DNA of 64,000 nt from Basidiobolus meristosporus CBS 931.73 (lineage: Eukaryota; Basidiobolomycota; Basidiobolomycetes; Basidiobolales; Basidiobolaceae). Made by a program: the position numbers and the translations under genes. The notes below the pieces were generated by a model, which saw only the letters and a program-made list of their open reading frames with translations, searched no databases and was not told the DNA's origin. This document shows, piece after piece, positions 41,778 to 53,184 of the stretch (position 1 is its first letter; the number at the start of each line of letters is the position of its first letter). The stretch covers positions 62,001 to 126,000 of the forward strand of contig MCFE01000060.1 of the NCBI GenBank assembly GCA_002104905.1, written 5' to 3'.

Positions 41778-41892
41778 GTAATAATAATGTGTGTGAGTAA
41801 TGCAGTAAATGCCTTGGATCTTACACATTCAACAGCAGTACCACCCATTGAGCCCAAAAAAGCCATTTATCTTGCTGATGGCTGGGGTATCT
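41778..41892 (-). pseudogene. Plavaka transposase piece, opposite strand
   Basis: On the minus strand it reads DTPAISKMAFLGSMGGTAVE then CKIQGIYCITHTHYYY. Plavaka proteins have GDIPA followed some residues later by a Cys-rich CRMCEI block. It continues the gene at 54636-55215 once element A2 and one ATCT are removed. Confidence 0.6.
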
Positions 41893-43017
41893 TGTTGTGT
41901 TGTATTATGATTAGTTTGGGGCTTGTTCTACAATGTAGAGGCTAATCAACAATATACAACAACTTCCAGTATGCTAATACTGAAATAGTGTATTGGGAGT
42001 TTGATATACCAGTAAACAATATAACTTTCACTAATATCCTCAATCTTAGGCTCCAAATGTACTATAGGCAGTGTTTCTCACTTCTACAGCAGTGTTCTGA
42101 CCTTCTGTCAGCTAATAGGCCTATTTACTTTTATAGTAGCTTCTCCTTATTTGGAAGTCACTTTCCTTTCAGAGAAAATATTTCCTAATATGGAAATTCT
42201 GAACTCCCCTTTAAACTAAAGGGGTGCATTGTAGAAGTGTCTGAAGGGTCTTACAACCTAAAGGGGTGTCTTTAGAGTAAAGGGGCTTCTTGTAGTGGTC
42301 TCCAAAGTGAACTTTACACTAAAGGGGTGCCTAAAGAGGCTTCTTGAGAGTAAAGGGGTCTCTTGAAGAGGTCTCTAAAGGGGTGTTTAAAGGGGTGTCT
42401 ACAGGGGTGTCTTTGGTGTAAAGGGGCTTCTTAGCAGGGACTTTTCCAACAGAAAAGTGGCAGTTTCTTTTAGAACTTAGATTGGATTCTTGTGCACTTT
42501 GCAGTCTCTTTACTGATATAGTACTGATGAAAGTCAGAATACTCAACAGTGCAAGTGATGCAGGGGAAGTCTTATGACCCTTAAACTTGTAATTGTAGTG
42601 TGGTGATTCTGGAAAGAGAGGCACTTTGTATTTTTTCAGCTGGGGAAGTCATATATTTAAAACCTCTGAAGGATCAAAGTTTTTGGGTAATTGCGGAAGA
42701 AATACATATGATATAAGGCTAAGACTTTGCAGTGGTACAGATCAGAGATGGGCGCAGCACCTGTAATAATCTCACATGACTTGATGGGCTGGTTAAAAAG
42801 TTACATGCAATCAAAGTCACCATAGTAATCCTAGCAGTAGAGACCTTGTATATATAATAATTGGACTCTTTTGGTCATAACTCCTTAAGTACTGCTTCAA
42901 ATGAGCTGTAATCTGAAGCATGTGTTGGCTACTGCATGTTCTGTATGACATAATATTCTTGGGTGGACTGCTTGTCATGGTCTGGAGTATTTGTCCTTCA
43001 AGATTGGAATTTCTTGA
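41893..43017 (-). repeat. A2 3' LTR, truncated
   Basis: TGTTGTGTTGTATTATGA to GGAATTTCTTGA, where the A1 LTR would continue for another ~165 bp. The AAAGGGG block here is shorter and less regular. Confidence 0.85.
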
Positions 43018-43218
43018 ATAATGCTCTCATTATTACTTCTGATATGGAACTTCTTCAATCTGTTACCAGGTTGTGCCAGTGCAAGTGGTGTACCACTAAG
43101 TTCTGCTATTTTTTAAGATCCATTTTTGTTTGCATATATGATCTTGTAAGGACCTTGCCATTGCATATCTAGCTTGGATGCCTTGTGTCTCTGACTCTTG
43201 GTGTTGTGAAGTAGTATC
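43018..43218 (-). pseudogene. A2 integrase, last ~65 codons
   Basis: Aligned with 33205-33400: LTV-like strand text, IINGNKNGS-type turn and LKKFHIRSN near the end. It stops at the C insertion, inside VGELI, and resumes at 48356. Confidence 0.75.
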
Positions 43219-43686
43219 TGTCATGATCACATGACAACCATGAACACCCATGACAAGTTTCAGCTTCCTAGCTCAATTTCTAAGAGATTCCTTGTGGAAC
43301 CTTCTACCACCTTCCAGAAAGTTCCTGACCATTCCAAACCCTTGTTACACAAAGTAACATTCCATGGAAGCTTCCCATCATATTTTTCATAGTCCAGTAC
43401 CATTTATGGTAATACCAGGTCACATGACTTAGTCACATGATCAGGTGACCCAATCCATATCCCCATCCTGTCTCAGTGCCTTGCCTTCTATATTATTATC
43501 CCCAGCACATTGCTGTGCCTCACCCCACAACCCCATTAGTATTAGCCAATATCTCTTGGCATCAGTATAACCAAAAAGTATATATGGTCCTATTGCCCCT
43601 TAAGTATTTCTCAGTCTGATAAACACAGGTCTTGAATAAACAGCCTTGCCTAACCCTACTCTCCTGCCTTGTGTCTATTCATAACA
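43219..43686 (+). repeat. C element 5' LTR
   Basis: TGTCATGATCACATGAC to CTATTCATAACA. A TATA box TATATATGG lies at 43579-43587, 34 bp before the self-primer sequence at 43613. Confidence 0.9.
43613..43623 (+). promoter_or_regulatory. Putative RNA 5' end and self-primer of element C
   Basis: AGTCTGATAAA, perfectly complementary to 43689-43699 just past the LTR. The distance from the TATA box fits a transcription start. In Tf1-type elements the first 11 nt of the RNA act as primer. Confidence 0.6.
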
Positions 43687-43699
43687 GTTTTATCAGACT
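43687..43699 (+). other. Self-complementary primer-binding site of element C
   Basis: GTTTTATCAGACT directly follows the LTR. Eleven bases pair with 43613-43623. There is no TGG start for tRNA 3'-end priming. Confidence 0.6.
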
Positions 43700-44092
43700 C
43701 TCCTGACTTACCTGTGGATCCCTGCCTTCTGCCCAAAGTTTGAAGAAAACCTGTAAAAGGAATACTCACCGTAAGTATCACCCATCATCTTTCCCTAGTC
43801 ATGTCCTATAAAGGCAAAGATACTTTATCTTTGTAAAACTATTGGTCAAAGCTGCATTCACTTTATTACCCTGCTGGTGGAGTTTACAGCTGTTACAGTA
43901 TTGGAAGCTTTAGTACAATGCTATATCAAAGGACATTGAAACCAGTACCTTCTGAAGTGACACTAACTTATTTAAGCTGGGGATTGTGGCTCAATAGTAG
44001 TATTCTTGACAAACTAGTGGCTTTAAAAACCCACAATCTAGTTTAGTATATTCCAGTATTCCTTGCAAGTTCATCTGCCTTCCTCTGCTACC

Positions 44093-45052
44093 ATGTCCAA
44101 CCTAGAGCTGAACTTTGCCCAGCTCATGGCTGCCTTTACCCAACTGCAGCAAGACCATGCAGACCTAAGAAACACTCTTGCTCAGATCCAGAACCAAAGT
44201 GTCCAGCAAACTAGCCATGTCCCAGTCTACCAAGAACCCAAGTATACTCCTGCTACCAAGTTCAATAGCTCTCAGAATGAATTCCATGGCTTCATCAACA
44301 TGGTGAAGAACAATCTTGCACTCCAGCCCAACTAGTACCCCACTGACCAGGCCAAAGTTGGTTTGATCTCCAACCTGCTTACTGGTATAGCACTCAAGTG
44401 GTTCTCCTCATTAGTGGAGGCCAACTCTCCCCTCCTCAGAGACTACCAAGCTTTTCTCACTGAAATGGAGCTAACATTTGGTAACCTTGACCAAGCCAGA
44501 ACTGCTGCCAACAAGATCAAGACCCTCAAACAAGGGAACAAACCAGCATCAGTCTATGCCTCAGAATTCTGACAACTCTCCAGTGACCTCAGCCCCTGGG
44601 GTCAAGCAGCCTTGATATGCCAATTCCAAGATGGCCTTAATGATGAAGTTTGTGATCTGCTACTCACACTCCCAGATCCCAATACATTGGTTGAAGCTTT
44701 GCACCAAGCAATCCGGTGTAATAATAGACTATTCCAGAAGAAGCAAAAGAACCGTCATAGACATATTCCTGTTGCAGTCCCAGCCCCTCCTGCTCCCCAA
44801 GTCACTCCAGAAGATCCTATGCAGATTGATAGTGCCAAATACAAGAAACTATCAAAGAGTGAAAAGTCCAGACATCAACAAGCCAACCTTTGTCTATACT
44901 GTGGCCAACCAGGTCACTTTGCCAAGTCCTGCCCCAACAAGATGTCCAGCTTCAAGCTGATGCAGTCCTCCAGTAACCAACCTGATTCAGATCTGTTGGG
45001 AAACTCCAATATCCAGTTGCACTGCCAGGCTTGCAACTGGACCCACCCATGA
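44093..45052 (+). pseudogene. Gypsy C GAG
   Basis: The start is the ATG at 44093 (MSNLELNFAQLMAAFTQLQQ), inside a longer frame. A Gln-rich helix follows, then the retrotransposon capsid: FNSSQNEFHGFINMVKNNLA, LLTGIALKWFSSLVEANSPL, FLTEMELTFGNLDQARTAAN, FQDGLNDEVCDLLLTLPDPN. A CCHC knuckle CLYCGQPGHFAKSCPN lies near the end. In-frame stops at 44333 and 44571 break it into three. Otherwise the length is usual for sushi-like GAG (about 320 residues). Confidence 0.88.
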
Positions 45053-45645
45053 AAATCCAGCATATCCAAGAATCTTCCTTTGCCACAAGATCTATCCAGT
45101 CCTTGAGAATGTCTGTCAAAATCCAGATCCCTGACTCCAGTCCTGTCCCAGCCCTAGCCCTGATTGATTCCGGTGCTTCATCCTGTTTCAGTGACCAAGC
45201 CTTTGTCCAGAAACACTCTATTCCTGTTACCTTGAAATCCTGTCCAGTCCAAGTAGAAGTTATTGACTGAAGATCACTCGCCTCTGGTGCTGTTACCCAT
45301 GAAACATGCTTACTTCAGCTGTCCAGTACTGCTCACCAAGAAAGAATTGCCTTCAACATCATCAACTCACCACACTATCCTATTGTGCTTGGAAGCTCAT
45401 GGCTGAGCTACCACAATCCAAGTATTGATTGGAAATCCAAGATCCTGTCATTCACCAGATCCCACCAAGTCAACTTCATGAAATCTCCAGACCCTGACAA
45501 CCTTGAAAAGACTGTTGCCAACAGTTCAACAGCCCAAGATACCTTGCCAGCTGAAGGAGCCCCCTCAGCAAACATACCAGCCAAGTACCAAGAGTTTGCC
45601 CATGTCTTTGACAAGAAGAAAGCAGAGCTCCTCCCTGACCATTGA
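45031..45645 (+). pseudogene. Gypsy C protease
   Basis: The aspartic protease site is LALIDSGASSCFSDQAFVQK. After a stop at 45268 come YPIVLGSSWLSYHNPSIDWK, the flap-distal strand, and EFAHVFDKKKAELLPDH, the usual entry into RT. The stop at 45643 separates it from RT. Confidence 0.82.
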
Positions 45646-47310
45646 CCTTATGACTGCCCTATTGACCTTGAAGATGGAAAGGTCCCTCCATTTGGCCTAA
45701 TATATAACCTCTCCCAGCCAGAGTTGAAAGAACTCCATGGTTATATTGAAGAAAACCTCCATAAGGGTTTTATTCAGCACTCCAAATCACCTGCTGGAGC
45801 CCCAATCCTATTTATCAAGAAGAAGGATGGCACCTTCAGAATGTGTGTGGACTACCGTGCTTTGAATAAGATCACAGTCAAAAACCGCTACCCCCTGCCC
45901 CTGATCAACACACTGTTGGATCAAATATCTGCTGCCCAAGTCTTCACCAAGATTGACTTGAGAGGAGCTTACAGTCTTGTCAGAATCAAGCCCAGTGATG
46001 AATGGAAAACTGCCTTTTGCACAAGATATGGTCACTTTGAGTACAAAGTAATGCCATTTGGCCTCACCAATGCCCCTGCTGTGTTTCAACACCTCATAAA
46101 TGACATATTCTGTAAATACCTTGACCAGTTTGTGGTAATCTACCTTGATGATATTCTCATTTACTTCAAGAGCCAAATGAACATGATGAGCATGTCAAGA
46201 AAGTATTGAGAAAGCTAGACTCTGCCGGTCTCTATGCCAAGCTAGAGAAGTGTGAATTTGACCAGAGAGAAGTGGAATTTCTTGGTTACCTCATCAGCCC
46301 TGAGGGAACAAGAATGGACCCAAAGAAAGTTGATTCAGTCCAATCCTGGAAAACTCCAAGCTCAGTCAAGGAAGTACAATCCTTCCTGCAATTAGCCAAC
46401 TTCTATTGCAGGTTCATGGCCAACTACTCCAAGATAGCACCCCTCTGACAAAGCTTACCCAGAAGAACACACCTTTTGGCTGCAATGAGGAGCAATCCAG
46501 CTCATTCAACCAACTCAAGAAATCCTTCCTGAAGGCCCCCCTGCTTGCCCACCCTGACCTTGAGAAGCAATTCATAGTGGAGATGGATGCTTCTGATTTT
46601 GCCCTTGGTGCCATACTCTCCCAGTATGATGAAGACAATATGTTGCACCCCATTGCATTCTACTCTTGGAAGTTCTCCCCTGCAGAGATCAACTATGATA
46701 TCTATGATAGGGAGTTGCTTGCTATCATTGTAGCCTTTGAGCAATGGAGACACTACCTGGACAGTGCAAAACACAAAATCAAAGTCTTCTGTGACCATCA
46801 GAACCTCAAGTACTTTGCAACTTCTAAAGTACTAAACCAGAGACAAGCCAGATGGTCACTCTTCCTGTCCAGCTTTGACTTAACTATCACCTATAGACCT
46901 GGTGCAAAGCAAGGAAAGCCTGATGCCCTGTCCAGAAAAAAGGAATATGCCCTGGAAGAGGGAGATGATGCCTGTTGGCAAATGGAACACCCATTGCTGA
47001 GCAAGAAACATTTTGAGATTCTTGCCACCCAGTTGTCAAGTCTTGTCATCCCTTCATTCCTAGTAAGGATATCAGAATCCCAAGCCTCTGATATGACTTC
47101 CAGCACCATCAAGAAATATCTGGAATCCCCAGCTGGGCCCCCTCCCAGGTTCCCAAACATCCAGAACCTGCATTTGGTAAACAACCTCATCTACCACAAG
47201 CAGCAGCTTTATGTCCCAGACCTTGCCACCCAGCTAGACATCATTAAGTCTTGGCATGATTCAATGGCTGCAGGCCACTTTGGTACTGCCAAAACCTTGA
47301 ATGCTATCAA
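45646..47310 (+). pseudogene. Gypsy C reverse transcriptase-RNase H
   Basis: RT blocks: [60 protein letters not shown], then catalytic [14 protein letters not shown], intact. A frameshift near 46205 and another near 46440 break the connection (EFLGYLISPEGTRMDPKKVD). RNase H: FIVEMDASDFALGAILSQYD, YDIYDRELLAIIVAFEQWRH, FCDHQNLKYFATSKVLNQRQ. It ends with AKQGKPDALSRKKEY. The order is RT before integrase, as in gypsy. Confidence 0.92.
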
Positions 47311-47839
47311 ATGAGATTTCTGGTGGCCTAGAATGATAACTCTTATCAAAGAGTACATTCTGACTTCTGATATTTGCAATTGTGCAAAACCAGCCAGACA
47401 CCAGCCCTATGGACTTCTTCAGCCCTTGCCTATCCCAGAACACCAATGGAGATCTATATCTATGGACTTCATTACTGACCTCCCTGAGTCATGTGGCTTC
47501 AATGCTATACTTGTAGTGGCTGACCGGCTGACCAAGATGGCTCACTTTATCCCTTGCTGTAAGAACACTGATGCAAAAGACACTGCTGCATTAGTCCTGA
47601 AGAATATTTTCCACCTTCATGGTATCCCCAGTGATATTGTGTTAGATTCTAGACTCCAAGTATATCCGGTCAAAGCTGTACTACTTAGTAGACTGGATTG
47701 GTTATGGTCCAAGTGACCAAACATGAGTACCAGCTACCCATCTCAATAATTGTCAAGAACTAGTTACCCAGTTCTGCCAGCAATATCCTGCAAAACCTGC
47801 CCAAAGGGAAACAGAGCTTTGCCTGGAAGAGGAGAATAG
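47240..47839 (+). pseudogene. Gypsy C integrase with core deletion and chromodomain stub
   Basis: The zinc module is partly kept (SWHDSMAAGHFGTAKTLNAI, then ICNCAKPARHQ, with the first Cys changed to Ser). The core starts with SMDFITDLPESCGFNAILVV and VADRLTKMAHFIPC. At HGIPSDIVLDSR (47654) the sequence jumps to an end piece: WIGYGPSDQT, ATHLNNCQELVTQF, the last half of a chromodomain. About 700 bp, including two catalytic residues, are gone; the family relic at 22037-22785 shows what is missing. The polypurine tract GGAAGAGGAGAATAG abuts the 3' LTR. Confidence 0.82.
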
Positions 47840-48350
47840 TGTCATGATCTCATGACAACCATGAACACCCATGACAAGTTTCAGCTTCCTAGCTCAATTT
47901 CTAAGAGATTCCTTCTGGAACCTTCTACCACCTTCCAGAAAGTTCCTGACCATTCCAAACCCTTGTTACACAATGGAACATTCCATGGAAGCTTCTCATC
48001 ATATTTTTCATAAATCCAGTACCATTTATGGTAATACCAGGTCACATGACTTAGTCACATGATCAGGTGACCCAGTCCAAATCCCCATCCTGTCTCAGTG
48101 CCTTGCCTTCTATATTATTATCCCCAGCACATTGCTGTGCCTCACCCCACAACCCCATTAGTATTAGCCAATATCTCTTGGCATCAGTATAACCAAAAAG
48201 TATATATGGTCCTATTGCCCCTTAAGTATTCCTCAGTCTGATAAACACAGGTCTTGAATAAACAGCCTTGCCTTGTTGATCCACACCTAAGTCCTTTCCT
48301 GGTCCTGCCTTGCCTAGCCCTACTCTCCTGCCTTGTGTCTATTCATAACT
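47840..48350 (+). repeat. C element 3' LTR
   Basis: 511 bp. It keeps a 43-bp segment (around TTGATCCACACCTAAGTCCT) absent from the 5' LTR. The last base is T instead of A. Confidence 0.9.
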
Positions 48351-49655
48351 GTATCAATTCACCTACTTCTAGCAATGTTTTTCTTAAGCTTTTTTGAGTG
48401 TCAAAGTACTCCTTGCTAGCCATTCTGGATTTCCTCAGGTTTTCTATTGCATTCTTTTGCAGAGTGTATGCTTGTTGAATCTGCTGTACTCTTGCTAGCA
48501 ATAGCTCTGATGGTGTCATGGTTGGTTCCCATGGGAGGGTTAGCCAATTCCCAAAAGATATGTCTATTGGCAAAACAGCTTCATGTCCATATATTAAAAA
48601 GGCTGGTGTACACCCTGTACTTCTGTTAACCATGACTCTATCAGCCTAAATTGCTGCATGAAAGTTATTTGTCCACTTGTTGGGTTTTTCATAGCTAAGC
48701 TTCACTAATATGTTTGCAAAAGCAGAATGTCAATGTTCAACTGGTGAATTTGCTTGTGGGTGGTATGGTGTAGTATGTATAAGCTTGATTCCATGCTTCA
48801 TTGCCAGTGCTTGTATTACACAAGATCCATATTCTTCATTGTCTGCAATAAGGGTACCAACTGAACCGTGTCTGAGATATACATCTACTTTAGGAAATCT
48901 TACTACTGCTTTTGCATTGGCTTGTTTCAGCATTCTAGCCTCTATCTAACCGGTAAAGTTATCACAACAGTCCACTACATATTTATACCCTGCTGTTGCC
49001 CTTGGGAAATGTATAATATCTACATGTGCAATTTGCCAAGCATAAGATGTGTATATACTGTGAAGTGGTTCATTCATCTTTTGGTTGTCTCTTCTTTGAC
49101 ATGAAATACATGATTTCATATATTCTTTTGTGTTGGTATACAGCATTGGCCAAAAATACCATAAGGAAATTTTTGCATATGTTGATGTAATTCCTGTATG
49201 ACCTCCTGATTCAGATTCATGCAATTCTTGAATGATCTTCTCTTGATCATGTTTGTTATGTATATATTGTCAATGAACTCCATGTTTGCTTTTTCTGAAA
49301 AGAAAGCTGCTATGCAGTATAAACTTCAATGCCTTCTTTTTAAAATCTGTGCGTTGATTTGTGGGAATATCAGCCAGAACTTTGAGTGATATACAAAAAT
49401 CCTTGATTTGCTGAAAATTACTTTGTATTATATGTCTAGATGAGAACCCAAGACTTGTGTTTTCAAGAAACTCATCAATCTCATCATCATCAGTTGAGTA
49501 CAGTGAATTTGGTTGCTTTCTAGATAAGGCATCAGGTCCTTTGTGATTGGCTCCTGGTATGTGTTGCAATGTAAAGCCAAAGATCTGGATATAAGATATC
49601 CACCATGTTAGAATAGGATCATGCAAAAGCTCTAACTTATTCAACATTTCCAATA
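48351..49655 (-). pseudogene. A2 integrase, main part
   Basis: Collinear with A1 integrase: VNRSTGCTPAFLIYGHEAVL, GTLIADNEEYGSCVIQALAM (the catalytic Asp kept), HVDIIHFPRATAGYKYVVDC, HESESGGHTGITSTYAKISL, ISCQRRDNQKMNE. Stops and frameshifts near 48640, 48720, 48945 and 49265. The top 127-codon frame runs from RNase H (MEMLNKLELLHDPILTWWIS) through PDALSRKQPN into the integrase start, showing that these are one polyprotein. Confidence 0.85.
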
Positions 49656-50660
49656 ATGGCTTGGCATCAACCTCCAGTGTGAAGTGTACTCCTAATAAGT
49701 ATGGCTTTAGCTTTTTGAGTACATAGAGTACTTTCAGTGCTTTGTTCTTGATAGATGGATAGTTAAGCTCATTTCTTTTGAATAGTCTACTAAGATATTT
49801 GCAAGGTTGTCAATGATGATCTTTTGAAACTTGAATCATGATTCCGCCAACCCCAATTCCAGAGCTATCTACTGATATAATGATTGGTCGTGAATCAATA
49901 ACACTGTAGTCTATAACTGCTTAGACAGGTGGCTTTTATAATGACTCAAGCAATGTTGACATATCATTGGCCTGTTCTTCATGCCATTCAAATTTCTGGT
50001 TTTTCTGTAATAGCTGAGTTAGTGGCTTAGTAATTTGAGTATAGTTCTTGATCCAGATTCTGAATAGTCCAGTAAGTCCTAATAGTTGTATGACTTAATG
50101 TATACTGCTTGGTGGCTTCCAACTTAGTGCTGATGAAAGTTTTGCAGGATCAGGCAATCTCCCTCTTTCAGTTACAAGTTCACCTAGGATGATTGCTTTG
50201 TTGTAGCCAAATTTGCACTTGGCTCCAGATACAGTCAGACCAGAAGCTTGAATCCTCTTCACAACCCTTTCAACAGTGCATATGTGATCATAAACATATC
50301 TTCTTACCTGAGGTAAGACATGTGATGTATCTTTTTCTCTGGACTTATTCTTAATTGTAATGTCATCAAGAAATGGTTGGCATATCTCAGGGAAACAGTC
50401 ATTCAAAACTTGAATCATTGCACATTGATAATTTTGGACATAGTGAGTCCATTCTTGAGGAATTCTTGTCATCAATATGAGTCCTATTGGTGTGTTCATA
50501 GTGGTGAAATCTCTGGAGTCAGGATCCAGAAGTATTTGGTCATATCCTAAATAAAGATCCAATGTTAAAATCAGAGAATATCCAGTAGATGTCTCAATAT
50601 ACACATCTTGTATGGGTGGTTGCGCAGAATCTTCTATGGTGACCTTATTCAAATGCTGTA
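49656..50660 (-). pseudogene. A2 reverse transcriptase-RNase H
   Basis: 185 codons are open at 50095-50652: LTLDLYLGYDQILLDPDSRD, MTRIPQEWTHYVQNYQ, then PFLDDITIKNKSREKD. RNase H to the left is broken by stops (GLALKLPSLL-type drift). Compared with A1 the N-terminal ~180 codons of RT are deleted near 50665, so RT starts at MNKVTIEDSAQPPIQDVYIE. Confidence 0.82.
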
Positions 50661-53165
50661 CATCTCTTCTGTTAGTCAGACTTTGTCATATTTGTGCAAA
50701 GGCTCCATTTGAGGATTGTTGTGGGCAGATGGTGAGATTCCAGTAGTTCCTGGCTTTACTTTCAATGCAACTGGCTTATACTGGGTATTTGTCTTACTCC
50801 TTGACAATGGAATGATGTGTTGATCATAAAACAAAATATCCTTATGAACCTGAATATTTAGTACTGGAACTGAGTCTGCATCTCTTGGATTATTCTCTTC
50901 TATTGCACAAAAGGCTGCCCTTCTTTTTTGATTGTCAGAAGTGATTATCAGCCATAAGCTTCCATTGGGTCTGTTATCAGCTTCTAGAAGATATTTCTTC
51001 TCATATGGTTGTTCTAACAATACCTCAAAGGTGGGTCCATTGGCAACAATGAAAAAGGGAGAAGTAACCTTGATTCCTCCAATTTCAATTGGTACAGAGT
51101 GACAAAGTCCAAGCATCTTCTCTGTTACACCTGTAGCAGTTCTAATATTCCAGCCAACTTCTGTCAATGGCATTTTGATTTTTTCAAAAGTCATAGCAGT
51201 GATAGCATTGATTTCTGATCCAGAATCAAAAATACATTCCACTTCAATATTGTTGATTGTAGCAGCATAGCTTCTTGTTGTAATAGAGTAAAAGGCTTTT
51301 TCTGCTTCAAATTGTAGTTGTTCACTTGATAATGATGTTGACAACTGTTCTTGATAATTCTTCAGGATATCTTTGTTCATTGGCTTAACTACTTCTGGTA
51401 GTAGTTGACTGAGACTATTGATAGTGGAGAATATTTCTTGATTTGTAAGTTGTGGAAATGGAGATTTCCAGAACTTATCAATAACTTTCTGTGTAATTGC
51501 AGTATTGCCATACTTATGTTAAGATTGCAAGTGTTATTTTGGATTTTTGATGTTTCTGGCTATACTGATTTTCAACAACTGGCTGATTTCTCTTGTTGGT
51601 GTGGGTTATTACTGACTGTACCTGGTGAGTGGGAGAGCTTGTAGGTCCAGTCAGTACCACTTGGTTCAGAGTAGCTTCCAATAGAAGGTAGCAAGTAATA
51701 AAGACTTGTGTTTATTTTGTCCAAATCCCCTTGTCTTAGTTCAATTGGGTACATATATATATACCACTTGGGGGGGGCTTAGATAATAGTCAATGTGCTA
51801 TAAAATAGAGGTGTGAACACCTTCCTGTTATGGTAAGTGTTCGAACTAGACAAGGGTAGGGATAGGAAGGAGGGCACATGGGGGAATCATAGGGAGGATA
51901 CTGGGGGACTTTGGGTAGGACTCTGGGGAGAACTCTTGGGCAAAGAGTGGGTACTGCATTTAGTACTCACAGTTGGTTCACATCTTTTTAGGATTGTTCT
52001 CTGTAGAGACATATTTTCTCTTATAATAAGGCAATTAAATTCTTCAACTTCCTCTTTTTCCATTAGATATTCTTGGACCTGCCCTGATGGGTCTGATATT
52101 GTGAATATGTAATGTTCATTGCTTGCAATTTCTGCAGTCTTTTAGATTTGTATAAAATTTGATGTTGTGGTGCTTTTACTTAATTCTTCTTCAGCAAGTA
52201 CAGAGGGCCTCATTCCCCCATAACCTCTGTTGATAGGCAAGGGGTTTTCAGCAATATCACAGATCTTCCCATAGCAATCAATCATTACTTTATGACTGTC
52301 AATATCAGTTTTCAATATTTGACAACCATAATGGCTATGTTCAGCAGATTCACAGTACACACAATATTTGGTTTGCTGTGGATAAATACTGGCTGTGTTG
52401 ATATTTTCTGGTCTTGCCTTGTTAATGCTTGAAGATGGTACACTTTGAGAGTCAAACTTGAGCATCAGTTGTCCTAATGCATCAATTAATTCATTAACCT
52501 GATCATTTTGTGGGTTATTTGTATGGTGAAGAATTTATTTAGCTGGAGTGGAAATCCTCATTTGAGTATTAATGAAATCCATGACTTGTCTACCTGATTC
52601 ATAGTTTAACATCATTTGTTTAGTATTGTCATAGGAGCTTGTAACCTGTACTTGGTGGCTAATGACATTATGTATCTCAGGAGGCATATTCATCAGAAAA
52701 TAGTTTCTTTGATAAAATCTTGGAATTCCAATAGCAGCTTCAACATGCCTTGCTTTTGACTCAAACTTTTGAATGTACATTTGCAAGGGTTGGGTCTTGT
52801 TGTGAGGCATCTCTAGCTCATCTAGTGTAGCAAACTGTGCTTCCTTTTGGTACTCAGCTAAAATAGCTTGTTGAGCAGTGTCCCAGTTATTGTTGGCACC
52901 AACAGATATCTTAAATGGATCCAAACTTTGTAAAAATCTTGATACTTCAACATTGTAGAGAAAGGGAAACAACTGGATTTTGTTCCTGTGTGATAACTCA
53001 AATGCTGCAGCTATCTTGTTAAACTCTTCTAGAAACTCAGTAACATTCTCTCCTGAAAATTTTACTGGAATGGCACCTTTAAAGTGGCTGTCAACTCTGG
53101 GAGTGGTGTATTAGTCATTCTTGTAACATTTCTTGATGCTTGTATAATGAAAGGCTCCAACTACC
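50661..53165 (-). pseudogene. A2 GAG-protease, split by a solo LTR
   Basis: The protease (VECIFDSGSEINAITAMTFE) reads on into HKDILFYDQHIIPLSRSKTN, which in A1 is out of frame. The zinc knuckle CVYCESAEHSHYGC lies in the 107-codon frame at 52142-52465, and the capsid (FLQSLDPFKISVGANNNWDT) at 52535-52972. The J LTR at 51600-51971 interrupts the linker. Six stops or shifts otherwise. Confidence 0.85.
51600..51971 (+). mobile_element. Solo LTR, family J
   Basis: 372 bp, TGTGGGTTATTACTGAC to TTTAGTACTCACA, flanked by GTTGG (51595-51599 and 51972-51976). A1 has no insertion at this place. The right half is very G-rich (51853-51930). Only copy in the window. Confidence 0.85.
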
Positions 53166-53184
53166 CAGGTCCTCCACAAAATTT

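Larger units (their letters stand above)
43219..48350 (+). mobile_element. Ty3/gypsy chromovirus C, nested in A2
   Basis: LTRs of 468 bp (43219-43686) and 511 bp (47840-48350) differ mainly by one 43-bp indel. The target duplication is GTATC (43214-43218 and 48351-48355). gag, protease, RT, RNase H and the start of integrase are present. Most of the integrase core is deleted near 47655. The primer site pairs with its own LTR. Confidence 0.92.

Noticed and set aside
51837-52112. 91-codon frame with Gly/Trp-rich protein
   Set aside because: Generated by the G-rich half of the J LTR and runs out of it into antisense gag.
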